Assembly: GCF_027579695.1 (NCBI RefSeq)
Contig: NC_083589.1
Span: 31,168,835-31,232,834, forward strand
DNA: 64,000 nucleotides
Direction of reading: 5' to 3'
From: Neoarius graeffei
Lineage: Eukaryota > Chordata > Actinopteri > Siluriformes > Ariidae
Part shown: in pieces, positions 1-9,887 of the stretch
How the letters are laid out: the number at the start of each line of letters is the position of its first letter
Numbering within the stretch: position 1 is the stretch's first letter
Program-made: the position numbers and the translations under genes
Notes under the pieces: model-generated
The model's input: the letters and a program-made list of their open reading frames with translations, nothing else
What the model was told of the DNA's origin: nothing
Databases searched by the model: none

Positions 1-112
1 CTCTCCCTCTGACACACACAATAATAGCGGCACTCCAGCGGAGCACCATACCTAAGAAAAAATGGTAAACCCATCGAGTCGATTTTTTGTGGTTTGTCTA
101 TGTATGTGTACC

Positions 113-470
113 ACCAGTCATACACACCGCCTAGTGTCCAGTGTTAGTAATTACCAGTCATACACACCGCCTAGTGGCCAGTGTTAGTAATTACCAGTCA
201 TACACACCGCCTAGTGGCCAGTGTTAGTAATTACCAGTCATACACACCGCCTAGTGGCCAGCGTTAGTAATTACCAGTCATACACACCACCTAGTGGCCA
301 GTGTTAGTAATTACCAGTCATACACACCGCCTAGTGGCCAGTGTTAGTAATTACCAGTCATACACACCGCCTAGTGGCCAGTGTTAGTAATTACCAGTCA
401 TACACACCGCCTAGTGGCCAGTGTTAGTAATTACCAGCCATACACACCGCCTAGTGGCCAGTGCTAGCCA
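113..470. repeat. 40-bp minisatellite, about 9 units
   Basis: The unit starting at ACCAGTCATACACACCGCC recurs every 40 bases from 113 to about 470 with only a few substitutions. Units are contiguous with no unique spacers, so this is a tandem repeat and not a CRISPR array. Confidence 0.95.
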
Positions 471-725
471 GTAAAGAAATAAAACAAAAGAGACTGGCTA
501 GGATATAAGAAAATGCTACAATTCAGAAATAGATGGGAGCTCTGCTTTTAGGCAGTGCCTAAATCTATACATTAGTGACCTGCCATCATTGTGCATTTTG
601 TTGCAGACATATGAAAACTCTGCATGTACACACACACACACTGCAGACACAGGAAAGCTAAGATGATTTAAGATTACCGCGTGAGATAGAGAAAAGGAGG
701 AGACACATGTATAGTTTTGTACATA

Positions 726-1385
726 CAGGTATTTGTCGACTTATGACTGCGTTTGGTTACGACTGACCGGTCGTAAACCGATCTGGTTGTAAGTCGGCCT
801 ATGTTAAATGAACGCAAGTATATTGTGATGTGTAATGATATGGTAATCATCTTAAAGTCTTATTTTAATCAACATTTTCTTATTTCATTATCTTAGCTCA
901 TTATTTGGTTTAAGTCCATCACTGCATACTACACTGCGTACAGTACAATTCGTTTAATATGTGCAAAACAAAAAATACGAAATACAGCTGTGAAAAATAG
1001 AAGACATTTTAGTTTGAAACACACCAAAATACAAATGTAAAACATAGCAAAATACAAATATTTAGTCACCGCTGTCATCACTGGTGCTTGGCTGTGGGTC
1101 GTCTACGTCATCATCAGCTGTTGCAGCGCTCGGGCTGGCGGGAGCATTTGCTCGTTTCATAAACCAGGAGCTGGGGCGGAAACTGTATGACGGAGTGCGC
1201 GAGGGCGCGCGAGAGAGACTGCGCATGTGCCTGGAGCTGGGGTGGAAACTGTTGTACGCGGCGAGAGGCGCTGCCGGGAGCTGGGGCGGAAACTGTCATA
1301 CGCTCAGCTAGCTCAGCTGGGAAACACTTGCCAGTCATAACCAGACGGTCGTAAGTCGCATAGGGCATAAGTCGACGACTACCTG
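726..1385. mobile_element. non-autonomous TIR element (MITE), 660 bp
   Basis: The left end begins CAGGTATTTGTCGACTTATG and the right end is its near inverse, CATAAGTCGACGACTACCTG, each bordered by TA. TA duplications and short TIRs point to the Tc1/mariner/pogo group. The interior has a GC-rich patch at 1180-1310 with two short repeats of the type GAGCTGGGGCGGAAACTG. No coding sequence is recognised. Confidence 0.75.
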
Positions 1386-1506
1386 TATATAAATGTACAT
1401 TTTCACACCACAGAAACACACACACACAGTCTTTGTCTGTCTATCTCTCATCCGTCAAGCAGTCATGGCATTTGCAACATGCACATCACCTTTGAACATT
1501 TGATGA

Positions 1507-1687
1507 ATATGTGACGAGTCATGGAATCCACGGACACATGTCGGCCGAAACGAATCCGAGAAAATCGCAAAAGAAGCATTAATTAATTAATTAAGTTAAT
1601 TAATTAATTAATTAATTCTTCTTTTGCGATTTTCTCAGATTCGTTTCGGCCGACATGTGTCCGTGGATTCCATGACTCGTCACATAT
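1507..1687. repeat. 181-bp near-perfect palindrome with TTAA-rich centre
   Basis: Arms 1507-1580 and about 1614-1687 are reverse complements with about two mismatches (for example CCGAG against CTGAG). The centre is a run of AATT units. Each arm contains the self-complementary core TCGGCCGA. The sequence could fold into a cruciform or a long RNA hairpin. It may be a fold-back MITE, but no target duplication is clear. Confidence 0.9.
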
Positions 1688-1716
1688 ATGACGTGACTGT
1701 TTCGTTGGGTGGCGGG

Positions 1717-1765
1717 ATGTCCTGGGTTGCGGAACCACACGTGCGAGGGCCCGTCAAGGCCAATA
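1717..1765 (+). repeat. short dispersed repeat, copy A (copy B at 4872-4925)
   Basis: A block of about 45 bases containing CACACGTGCGAGGGCCCGTC is shared with 4872-4925, and both copies lead into a TGACTTTAAT/CGGCTTTAAT ending. The copies are about 3.1 kb apart and differ by a few bases. The family is not recognised. Confidence 0.7.
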
Positions 1766-2199
1766 GTGACTTTAATTTTTTTTTTTTTTCTGTCGCGTTT
1801 GGCCTTATTTGAGGCATTTCCCATGCACGAAAACTCATGAAATTTGATACACACATCACTCATTGTCACCGCTACTCAGCCACAGACATTTGGCCCTGAG
1901 CATGGCCCAGGGACTTCATAGTGCCCCTTTTTCCATTTCCCATTGAAATGAATGGGTAGAACTTTGGAGTGATGATGACACATGGTCATTTTTAACGTAC
2001 TCCTCCTAGACGGTTCATCAGATTCATGTCATACTTGGCAAACATGATGCCAAGATATTGCTGAAGTTGAATTGCTAAGGGATTTTTGATATGTTGAAAT
2101 ATTATAACATATATAATATGCCAAGATATTGCTGAATGTTGAATCTGATATCTTGTAGTATGATTCTGATTCCGATTCATTTAATCTCTTTAAAACATA

Positions 2200-2365
2200 A
2201 CACGCCTGGGTATGTCCTAAACAAAATGTGGTGTCACAACATGAGTTTCAGGCTTGTGACCTGTAACCCACTGTGGTGAAAACAAAACACTACACCTCAT
2301 TAAACTGCATTACAATCACATATTGTAACTTTACAAAATATTGGATCTCGTGAGTCTGATGATAT
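2200..2365 (+). repeat. 165-bp duplicated block, copy A
   Basis: This block (starting near CGCCTGGGTATGTCCTAAAC) recurs at 4619-4783 in the same orientation with only a few substitutions. Neighbouring pieces also recur in another order (3317-3370 with 4789-4862, and 575-640 with 3515-3580), so the intron contains shuffled local duplications. Confidence 0.85.
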
Positions 2366-2369
2366 AACA

Positions 2370-3316
2370 TATACGAGCCATTCCACCAAATCGGTGCCAT
2401 TTCTATCCCTAGAAAATTATATGTATAAATGCACATAAAAATGTACTTTAAAATACATTTCCTTATTACACAGAATGTCCTGCACATTGGTCTGATTTCA
2501 AATTTAAGATATATAACTGTAAGGATTAATAAAAACTACCTAAAACACTGAAAAATAGCATGTGTTACCTGTCCCCGCACTCTAACTTTATACTTAATTA
2601 TGAAATATTATGATTAAAATCCTTCAGAAACAGTATTTCTTTTGCACTGTTGTGTGACTCCATATCCTAGCCATGCTTTGAATGAATATATTTTTTTCAA
2701 AAGAAATCCACAATATCTTAGTTAAAATACACATTTTAGTCGTGACCCTGGGTTTTCAATCATTACCCAAACATATTACCCCATCTGATAAATTTGGAAC
2801 ATTCCATAAATCACATGCTCAACAGGAAGTTGCATCAGTTGTCTGAAGGCCATGGGAAGACCAAAAGTTAGTTCTCTCATTTACTTTTCTGTATATTTGA
2901 TGATTTTTTAACTTTGACTGATACGGTCAATGTCAACATACTATCCTGTTACTTAAATTATTTCTTAGATGATATTTGTTTATTTTAAAAATACAGATTT
3001 TTGGTAAATCACTAGAATGTGCCAAGTGTGGTCATGCTATTAGCGATGACGCCATGTGGCTTAATTCCATGTATTAGCTAATCCTAGGCTAAAAACTCAG
3101 TCCTGTTACTTTCAGAGTTTTGGTAACAGGGCTGAAAAAAATGCGGCCATCTTTGACTTCCAAACCTTGTAACGTAGCCTGAGGTTGACCAATACGCATT
3201 TTGAATAGTTAAATTTGTGTGTTATTATAATCGGTGTTGAAAAGATATAACAAATTAAGTTTAATTTGGGAGTGGTACAACAAGCAAATGGCACCCAGTC
3301 GGTGGAATCTCCCATA
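2370..3316. other. AT-rich intronic stretch, nothing recognised
   Basis: AT-rich sequence between duplicated blocks, with no ORF of interest, no recognisable terminal repeat and no RNA gene that I can see. Confidence 0.5.
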
Positions 3317-3339
3317 CAATTCTGTGCACACTCATACAC

Positions 3340-3424
3340 ACACTCTCAGTCATATGCATATTTATGCATACACACACACTCTCTCACAGGTACGCACTCA
3401 CATGCACACGCAACATCTATGAGC

Positions 3425-3472
<48 letters not shown>

Positions 3473-3500
3473 CCCCCCTCTCCCCCCCTCTGACAAACAG
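3340..3500. repeat. compound microsatellite (CA)n/(TC)n/poly-C
   Basis: ACACAC-rich sequence leads into an uninterrupted (CT)n run of about 44 bases at 3427-3470 and then short C runs. Translations through it are simple-sequence artefacts. Confidence 0.95.
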
Positions 3501-3583
3501 ACACACACACAATAATAGTGACCTGCCATCATTGTGCATTTTGTTGCAGACATATGAAAGCTCTGCATGTACACACACACTGA

Positions 3584-4134
3584 CTACGTTTACATGCACG
3601 TCCAAATCGAGCTGCTGTTGGTAATCGAGCAAAGGGTCCCAGCAGGGGTGCCAGAGAAATCCAATCCTACATGCACAAGTGAAATCGGGCTATTGTGCAA
3701 GGTGCATTGTGCACCCGAGCCACACGTGGCGCTACACGCCCCATCGTGTTGGTACACTTCCGGTTGTCGTCATGAAGAAGAGCTATAGTGTTGCCAGATA
3801 CTGCTGACGTTTTCCAGCCCAAAACATGTTCAAATCCGCTAAAATGCACTTAAAACCCCCAATCTGGCAACACTAGCAGTTCCGTGTTCAAGCTGTTAGG
3901 CTTGCTCTAACAGACTATGGCTACAAACTGTCCGGCGCAGACCACTGTTTTGTAAGACAACTTATTTTGCACAATAATATTTTTCTAAAGTCCATTTTTT
4001 GCTTACAAAAATATATATATATATTTTTTTTGCTTACAATTTAACTTATGTCTTAATAAACACACAAAGTTCAATTGTTTTGTTTTTATTGACATTCTTC
4101 AGATGTTGGACATTTATCTATCTCTATCTATCTA

Positions 4135-4198
<64 letters not shown>

Positions 4199-4603
4199 AA
4201 TACACTGACTTGTTTACTTGTTTATGTATACAATTCACAGCTATGCAACAGCTGTACAGATGTATTTGGTGATACAGTAAGTGAGCTAAATTTTAACAGT
4301 GCAAACAATGCCACAAAAAGAAAAGATTCATGCCGTTGTCATGCCAACCGAGGCTGTTGTGTTTCCCGCTTGTGGTCTCGTCACTCGTCACTTCCGGAAG
4401 TAGCTCGACAACTAGCTCGATAGGGTATACATGCACAAAGTAGCTCGGCAGAAATCGCGTAAACTAGGTCGTGTAGCTCGATTTCGAGAAATCAAGTTCG
4501 GTTCAATTTCAGCCGAATTAAGGTGTATACATGGCATTTTGAACTTCGATTTCAGTCGAGCAACGGCAGAAATTCGATTCTCTCTATGTGCATGTAAACG
4601 TAG
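3584..4603. mobile_element. MITE with 17-20 bp TIRs and 3-bp TGA duplication
   Basis: The left end CTACGTTTACATGCAC is mirrored at the right by GTGCATGTAAACGTAG, and each end is flanked by TGA. A 3-bp duplication with such ends suggests a PIF/Harbinger-like non-autonomous element. A (TA)n(CA)n microsatellite at 4136-4198 sits inside. No transposase is seen. Confidence 0.75.
4136..4198. repeat. (TA)n(CA)n microsatellite
   Basis: About 20 TA units followed by about 9 CA units, internal to the MITE at 3584-4603. Confidence 0.95.
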
Positions 4604-4618
4604 TGACTGTTACAAGTC

Positions 4619-4783
4619 ACATGCCTGGGTATGTCCTCAACAAAATGTGGTGTCACAACATGAGTTTCAGGCTTGTGACTTGTAACCCACTGTGATGAAA
4701 ACAAAACACTACACCTCATTAAACTGCATTACAATCACATATTGTAACTTTACAAAATATTGGATATCATGAGTCTGATGATA
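4619..4783 (+). repeat. 165-bp duplicated block, copy B
   Basis: Near-identical to 2200-2365. It begins 16 bases past the right end of the MITE at 3584-4603 and is followed by sequence like 3317-3370 and an (AC)n tract at 4800-4834. Confidence 0.85.
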
Positions 4784-4803
4784 TATACAATTCTGTGCAC
4801 ACT

Positions 4804-4838
<35 letters not shown>

Positions 4839-5439
4839 AGTCATAAGAATATTTATGCATACACATATACTGGAATGTCCTGGGTTGCGAACCCACACGT
4901 GCGAGGGCCCGTCAAGGCTGCTAGCGGCTTTAATTAATATTGAAATTCTGCTCCTAAATGCGTTCCTTTTGAGCGTTAAATAAACCACTTTGCAATGAAG
5001 CGCACATTCTGGTTACGAATAAAATATACACCTGTTCTCTTTTTACTTAATGATCATTTACACAACCCATCTGTTTTGGCTATGGACATTTAGGAATGAT
5101 AAAAGTCCTGTGCATTTCATTAGCAGGTGGGAAGAGAGATCAGTATTGATCAGCTTATAAAGCTTGTGCATTTAAAACGTCAGAAGAAGGGACTGATGCC
5201 GTTGTGAATTGTCTTTCTGTCTTTGGTATACGTTACCTGGTCATTATGTAAGGAATAAAACACAACAACAAGGTGTTGTAATGGATTACCACCATGAAGT
5301 GGATTATTTAACAGTTAGCGGATGATGCACAGGTGATTTTTATTTTTTTTTTCAAAAAATGTAATGAACAAAATTTCAAAAGCGACATGCAAATATAATA
5401 ACGGCGCGGCGCAGATTCGTCACTTCTCTACGCCGACTC

Positions 5440-5640
5440 ACATAAAATACTTTTGTTTTGAAATCGATAAAATAAATTGCAATTCCACCTTGCCTTTGAA
5501 TAGTTTTAGATCAAACTTCGTAGCATCTTTAATTCTTTTAGGAACAGCATTTTCATTCATAACTTGTAATTCTTCCTCTACTTACGGTGACGACGCGATC
5601 GGCCGCCAGTTTGAGATAATTAACGAGAAATAGTCCGAGT
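5440..5640 (-). pseudogene. possible Crypton/DUF3504-like coding fragment
   Basis: The minus strand reads EEELQVMNENAVPKRIKDA followed by TKFDLKLFKGK. This resembles the start of the core domain in ZMYM/KIAA1958-like (Crypton-derived) proteins of fish, which typically read ENxxPKNTKxATKxxxxLF. It is short, has stops on both sides and lacks any catalytic region, so it is at best a relic. The assignment rests on remembered family resemblance. Confidence 0.3.
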
Positions 5641-6438
5641 CTCTTGACCAGTCACCTCCCATAACCATCTCCGTATTTATACTAATTTCTTATAATGTTA
5701 TCAAGTGTTCCTGAAGTGTTTTATTCCTCTTATACCAAAGCGATTTTGCAAATGATTAAGTTTCTAATTTATTAATGAATGACGCTTTGTGCGGCTTTTT
5801 TTTTTTTTTTTTTAAACCATTTATATTTGCTTTTCACGTTGGAGGATGTCTGTGAGACAAGTTCCTGTTAATACTTGCATTAGTGTCTATAAACAGTCAT
5901 CACCTCACCAGCCCCTCTTTTTCTCTTTTTTGAAGTTGATGAGAGAGAGAGAGAGACACGCACACAAAAAAAACCCACACACAAGCAACTTGTAATGTTA
6001 CTAGGAACGGAAAATGCAACATCTTTTGTCCTGAACTCTTTCCTGTTACCAACGGTGCTCCAATACCCTGAAAATCATTTCATAAAGGTCAATAATAACA
6101 ATAACATTAAACGTTACTTGGAGAAAACTTCACCGTATGAATGATGCTTCTTTGTTAAATAACAGTACATTTTAATCTGTTTATTATTACGCTCAGATTA
6201 TGTGGCGAATGTATTAAAATGAGCACATCTGAGTTACAGCTGGAACCAGTTTCCAGCTCATCGTCTTGTAGAGATACCTTCAGATTTGAGAATTCAACAG
6301 CGCTGTGGTATAATATTAAACTGTTTATCAGGGTGATATAAAGGATATGAATGACTGTTCTTGTTTACAGATACAGGTGTATGGATGTGTGCCAGATAAC
6401 CTGTATCCGGGTGTGTGTGTGTGTGTTTTTTTTTTCAG

Positions 6439-6542
6439 CCGTGGTGGATCTCAACGGGCGGTATTTTGGAGGTCGAGTGGTGAAAGCCTGCTTCTATAAC
6501 CTGGACAAATTCCGTCTGTTAGACCTGGGAGAACCAGTGTGA
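6439..6542 (+). CDS. rbm17: rbm17 (SPF45) terminal coding exon
   Basis: RBM17/SPF45 is a nuclear alternative-splicing factor with a G-patch and a C-terminal UHM-type RRM that binds ULM peptides of SF1, U2AF65 and SF3B1. After the acceptor CAG at 6436-6438 this exon encodes the last 33 residues, VVDLNGRYFGGRVVKACF, then YNLDKFRLLDLGEPV and TGA. That matches the end of the vertebrate UHM, including the RYF motif (R-x-F loop) used for ULM binding. The exon starts with the last two bases of a split Ala codon (phase 1). The final residues GEPV differ from the AEQV I recall for human. Earlier exons are not in the window. Lying directly upstream of pfkfb3 on the same strand agrees with the mammalian gene order. 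Confidence 0.93.
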
Positions 6543-6845
6543 GTCACGCGAGCAGCATATCATCCCTCACTTTCTCTGTGCGAATGCCAGGAGAAAAATA
6601 TCTGTGGCCCTTTTTTTGTACATAGTGTGGATGGGTTTTTTTTCCCCTTCATCTTTTCATTTTTGTTTATGATCAATATTGGAACGTTTAACCTACAACC
6701 TGAAATAGATTTTTTAATTTGTTAACAAGTTCCCTGTGTCCTCAGTTCAGCGTGTATTACAGTGAACATCTCATTCTTGACTCTGGATAAGAAGCATACT
6801 ATGTTGTAGAAACCAGGAAATAAATGGTGCATTTTGGAACCCTAC
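6543..6845 (+). other. rbm17: rbm17 3' UTR
   Basis: Sequence between the TGA (6540-6542) and the region just after the polyA signal. The end is estimated from the signal at 6819-6824 and the GT-rich sequence from about 6846. Confidence 0.6.
6819..6824 (+). terminator. rbm17: rbm17 polyadenylation signal AATAAA
   Basis: A canonical AATAAA 277 bases after the stop codon, followed 20-30 bases later by GTGTGTGGTGTGG, a typical downstream GU-rich element. Confidence 0.7.
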
Positions 6846-6857
6846 ATGTGTGTGGTG

Positions 6858-7136
6858 TGGCCTCTTCTTCTCCTCCTCCTCTTGTTCTTCTCCTTCTCCT
6901 CCTCCTCTTGTTCTTCTCCTTCTCCTGTTCTTCTCCTTCTCCTCTTGTTGTTCTCCTTCTCCTCCTCCTTCTCTTGTTCTTCTCCTCCTCTCCTCCTACT
7001 ACTACTACTTCTCCTCCTTCTTCTTCTCCTCCTCTCCTACTTGTTCTCCTCCTCCTCCTCTTCTTCTTCTCCTTCTCTTCCTCTCCTCCTCCTCCTCCCC
7101 TTCTTCTCCTTCTCTTCCTCTCCTCCTCCCTTCTTG
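6858..7136 (+). repeat. polypyrimidine (TCC/TTC)n tract
   Basis: About 280 bases of almost pure C/T on the + strand built from CTC, TTC and TCC units. Long open frames through it (poly-Ser/Leu/Pro) are simple-sequence artefacts. The purine/pyrimidine asymmetry could support triplex (H-DNA) formation just downstream of the rbm17 polyA site. Confidence 0.95.
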
Positions 7137-7204
7137 AACTCCATGTTAGTGTTTTTGTAGATTTGGGGTTTAGTGCAAGAACGAAGTTCCTGGGAAGTGG
7201 GTCT

Positions 7205-7567
7205 CACAGGGAAAGAAGAAGAAACCTTTGTCACATGCACACTTCAAGCACAGTGAAATTCATCCTCTGCATTTAACCCATCTGAAGCAGTGAACACACG
7301 CGCGCGCACACACACCCAGAGCAGTGGGCAGCCACATCAGAGCACCCGGGGAGCAGTCAGGGGTCAGGTACCTTGCTCAAGGGCACTTCAGCCCGAGGCC
7401 GCCCCACGTCAACCTAACTGCATGTCTTTGGACTGTGGGGGAAACCGGAGCACCCGCAGGAAACCCACGCAGACACGGGGAGAACATGCAAACTCCACAC
7501 AGAAAGGCTCGAACCCAGGACCTTCTTGCTGCGAGGCGACCGTGCTAACCACTACACCACCATGCCG
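7205..7567 (-). mobile_element. tRNA-derived SINE, variant with CTTTGTCACATGCA tail
   Basis: The minus strand starts with a tRNA-like head (CGGCATGGTGGTGTAGTGG as box A region, GGTTCGAGCC as box B), then the V-SINE-type core, but carries a different 3' part ending near TTTCTTCTTC. The same tail is seen at 31304-31625 and 60848-61243, defining a second subfamily. It is slightly truncated in the core relative to the other copies. Confidence 0.8.
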
Positions 7568-7569
7568 AA

Positions 7570-8505
7570 AGAGTTTAGATGTCTAGCATGTCAGCTAAAT
7601 CAGGTGGGATTTCTCTTCCTGTCATGCACTTATTGTGTTTTCTGGAAACCAGGATTATTTTAGACTGATGCTCAAAATATACTCCTGTCATGAATCATCT
7701 CACAGATCAAAATGTTTGGCTTAATTGAATAATGTGTTTTGCCATTTTTTAAAATGAATGTTCGTCCTTTCCGTTTCATGATCCACATGCTTATTTTCAG
7801 GTGATCCATATAACATGGTTTATAATATCCTATCCAGGCTTGAAGAAAAGAACATGAATGAGAGTGAATGAGTCCTGGTTCTTTGATTATGCAATGCCAC
7901 TCACCTGTCCCTCTGTGAATCTGTAAAGTAGGGAACCTACATACAGCTGATGTCATCTCTGTTCCTGTGAGAGCGTCGCACTCTCATCTGCCGACTATTG
8001 ATAGACCCGAGGCCTGGTTTTGAGAGGCCATTCCAGTCCATTAGACTTGTGATGAAAATCTGCAGTGATGTGATGTTCTCTATTCGGCTGCACTGTTATT
8101 CAATCCGATCGTACAGTCCTGATAGGAACAGGATAATATGGGTTGACTGAGAAAGTAGAGATAACGCCAGTGTTTTGTTATGAACATCTTGGTGTGATAG
8201 TGATTCACCGAATATTCTGACAAAGTCTTGGATGCCGCTAATATTGTAACTAAAAGAGCACATATTTCACAATGCCTTGATAAAAAAAAAAAAAAGTTTG
8301 TGAAGCAAGTTATATGTCTGTGCTACTTTGCAAAAACAGTGTCACTTATGTAAGCTCTTATGAGATGTGCTGGGGGAATTGCGAAAGCACCCATGTACAC
8401 TATGGGGATTTTACTTGGAACAGAACAGAGAACACACACGTGCTGCAGGAGCCAGACTGAGAGAGCCACACAGGTGTCTATAGCTTTAACCAGAGTACAT
8501 CTTGG
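7570..8505. other. intergenic, nothing recognised
   Basis: Unique-looking AT-rich sequence with an A13 run near 8281-8294. I see no coding region, RNA gene or terminal repeat. Confidence 0.5.
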
Positions 8506-8509
8506 TGCT

Positions 8510-8880
8510 GGGCGGCACGGTGGTGTAGTGGTTAGCGCTGTTGCCTCACAGCAAGAAGGTCCGGGTTCGAGCCCCGTGGCCGGCGAGGGCCTTTCTGTGC
8601 GGAGTTTGCATGTTCTCCCCGTGTCCGCGTGGGTTTCCTCCGGGTGCTCCGGTTTCCCCCACAGTCCAAAGACATGCAGGTTAGGTTAACTGGTGACTCT
8701 AAATTGAGCGTAGGTGTGAATGTGAGTGTGAATGGTTGTCTGTGTCAGCCCTGTGATGACCTGGCGACTTGTCCAGGGTGTACCCCGCCTTTCGCCCGTA
8801 GCCAGCTGGGATAGGCTCCAGCTTGCCTGCGACCCTGTAGAACAGGATAAAGCGGCTACAGATAATGAGATGAGATGAGA
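8510..8880 (+). mobile_element. DANA/V-SINE-like SINE
   Basis: Complete copy: tRNA-like head with box A (GGTGTAGTGGTTAGCGC) and box B (GGTTCGAGCCC), the V-SINE core (GCATGTTCTCCCCGTG), then a 3' region ending GATGAGATGAGA. Imperfect target duplications CATCTTGGTGCT / CATCTTGATGCT at 8499-8510 and 8881-8892 define the insertion. Confidence 0.92.
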
Positions 8881-8899
8881 CATCTTGATGCTCGTTCAG

Positions 8900-9740
8900 G
8901 TAACTGGTTTGTGCAGTGCTGATGGAAGACCTGGCTTAACCTAACCCAAGGAGGACCTGCATGTCGTGGCAGAACAAGAACCTTAATAGGTTTGTAATCA
9001 CAGTGGTTTTGACTATGGCATTGACATTGGTACCAGATGGGCTGGTTTGAGCATTTCGGAAACGGTTGACTTCCTGGGATTTTCACACACACTATTCTAT
9101 ATTGTTTACACAGTATGGTGTGAAGGAAAAAAAATGGAGTGAGCAACAATGACACAAATTTGAGACCATCATGGACACCGGCTCACCCAAACTGGACAGT
9201 TGAAGATTAGAAAGGGAAAAAAAATCGCCTAGTCTTTTTCCAATCTTCAACTGTCGTGTTTCAGTGAGTCTGTGCCCAGGATAGCCTCAGACTCTTGTTC
9301 TTGGCTGACAGGAGTGGAACCCGATGTGGTCGTCTTCTGTTGTAGCCCATCCACCTCAAGCTTTAGTTTGATGTGATGTGTGTTTTGAGATGCTTTTCTG
9401 CTGACCATGTTTCTAAAGAGTGCTTATTTGAGTTCATTTAGATTTCCTGTCAGCTCAGACCAGTCTGAGTTGGGTTTACCAAAAGTCTCTTAACGCTAAG
9501 AGCATCTTAATTAGGAGAGAGAGAGAGAGTTCATTGTGATGCTCGCTCTACCATTTAACGATGCTTTTTGTGCAATGATGCTTTTGGGAAACCCACCCCT
9601 GATCATTCTCTTTTGATCTTTCTCATTAATAAGGTGTTACAACCTGCAGCTTGCAGTTTCTGAAATGCTCAAACCTGCCCATCTGCTACCAACAACCATA
9701 CCATGATAATATAAGTCGCAAAGGTCACATTTCTCCTGTT
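8900..9740. mobile_element. degraded Tc1-like element with inverted internal part
   Basis: The + strand at 9178-9215 reads like a Tc1 transposase piece (AHPNWTVED), and 9018-9080 matches the CTGGTTTGAGCATTTC block typical of one fish Tc1 family. The segment 9230-9400 carries overlapping parts of the same sequence in opposite orientation, giving a fold-back. No intact frame or clear termini remain. The family call is from memory of common fish repeats. Confidence 0.4.
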
Positions 9741-9887
9741 CTGACGTTTGATATAAATATTAACTGAAGCTCTTGTCCTGTACCAGCATGATTATGACGC
9801 TGCGACATAATTGAATAATAGGATACCTGCATAGATGTGCACAGTACAGGTGATCGATCCTATTAAAGTGGACAGTGAATTTATATA

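Larger units (their letters stand above)
1..6438 (+). other. rbm17: probable last intron of rbm17 (repeat-filled, no exon recognised)
   Basis: No other rbm17 exon is recognised upstream of the terminal exon at 6439, so this stretch is most simply intron sequence open at the left edge of the window. It ends in a pyrimidine tract and a CAG acceptor at 6436-6438. Its content is a 40-bp minisatellite, two MITEs, a long palindrome, shuffled duplicated blocks and microsatellites. Bases 5000-5360 and 5640-6400 show nothing I can name. That the previous exon lies left of the window is an inference. Confidence 0.6.

Noticed and set aside
113..470. CRISPR-like array (regular 40-bp repeats)
   Set aside because: Units are contiguous, with no unique spacers and no cas genes; the context is a vertebrate intron.
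1084..1425. 75- and 103-residue frames in the GC-rich patch
   Set aside because: Inside a MITE with short internal repeats; no recognisable domain and no counterpart elsewhere in the window.
5364..5633. 89-residue plus-strand frame
   Set aside because: No family resemblance; the opposite strand gives a more plausible, though weak, Crypton-like relic.
6824..7276. 150-residue open frame and overlapping frames
   Set aside because: They translate a C/T-only tract into Ser/Leu/Pro runs; simple-sequence artefact.
8520..8580. genuine tRNA genes at the box A/box B motifs
   Set aside because: The motifs are the heads of SINEs with target duplications and long non-tRNA tails; no cloverleaf with an acceptor stem closes.
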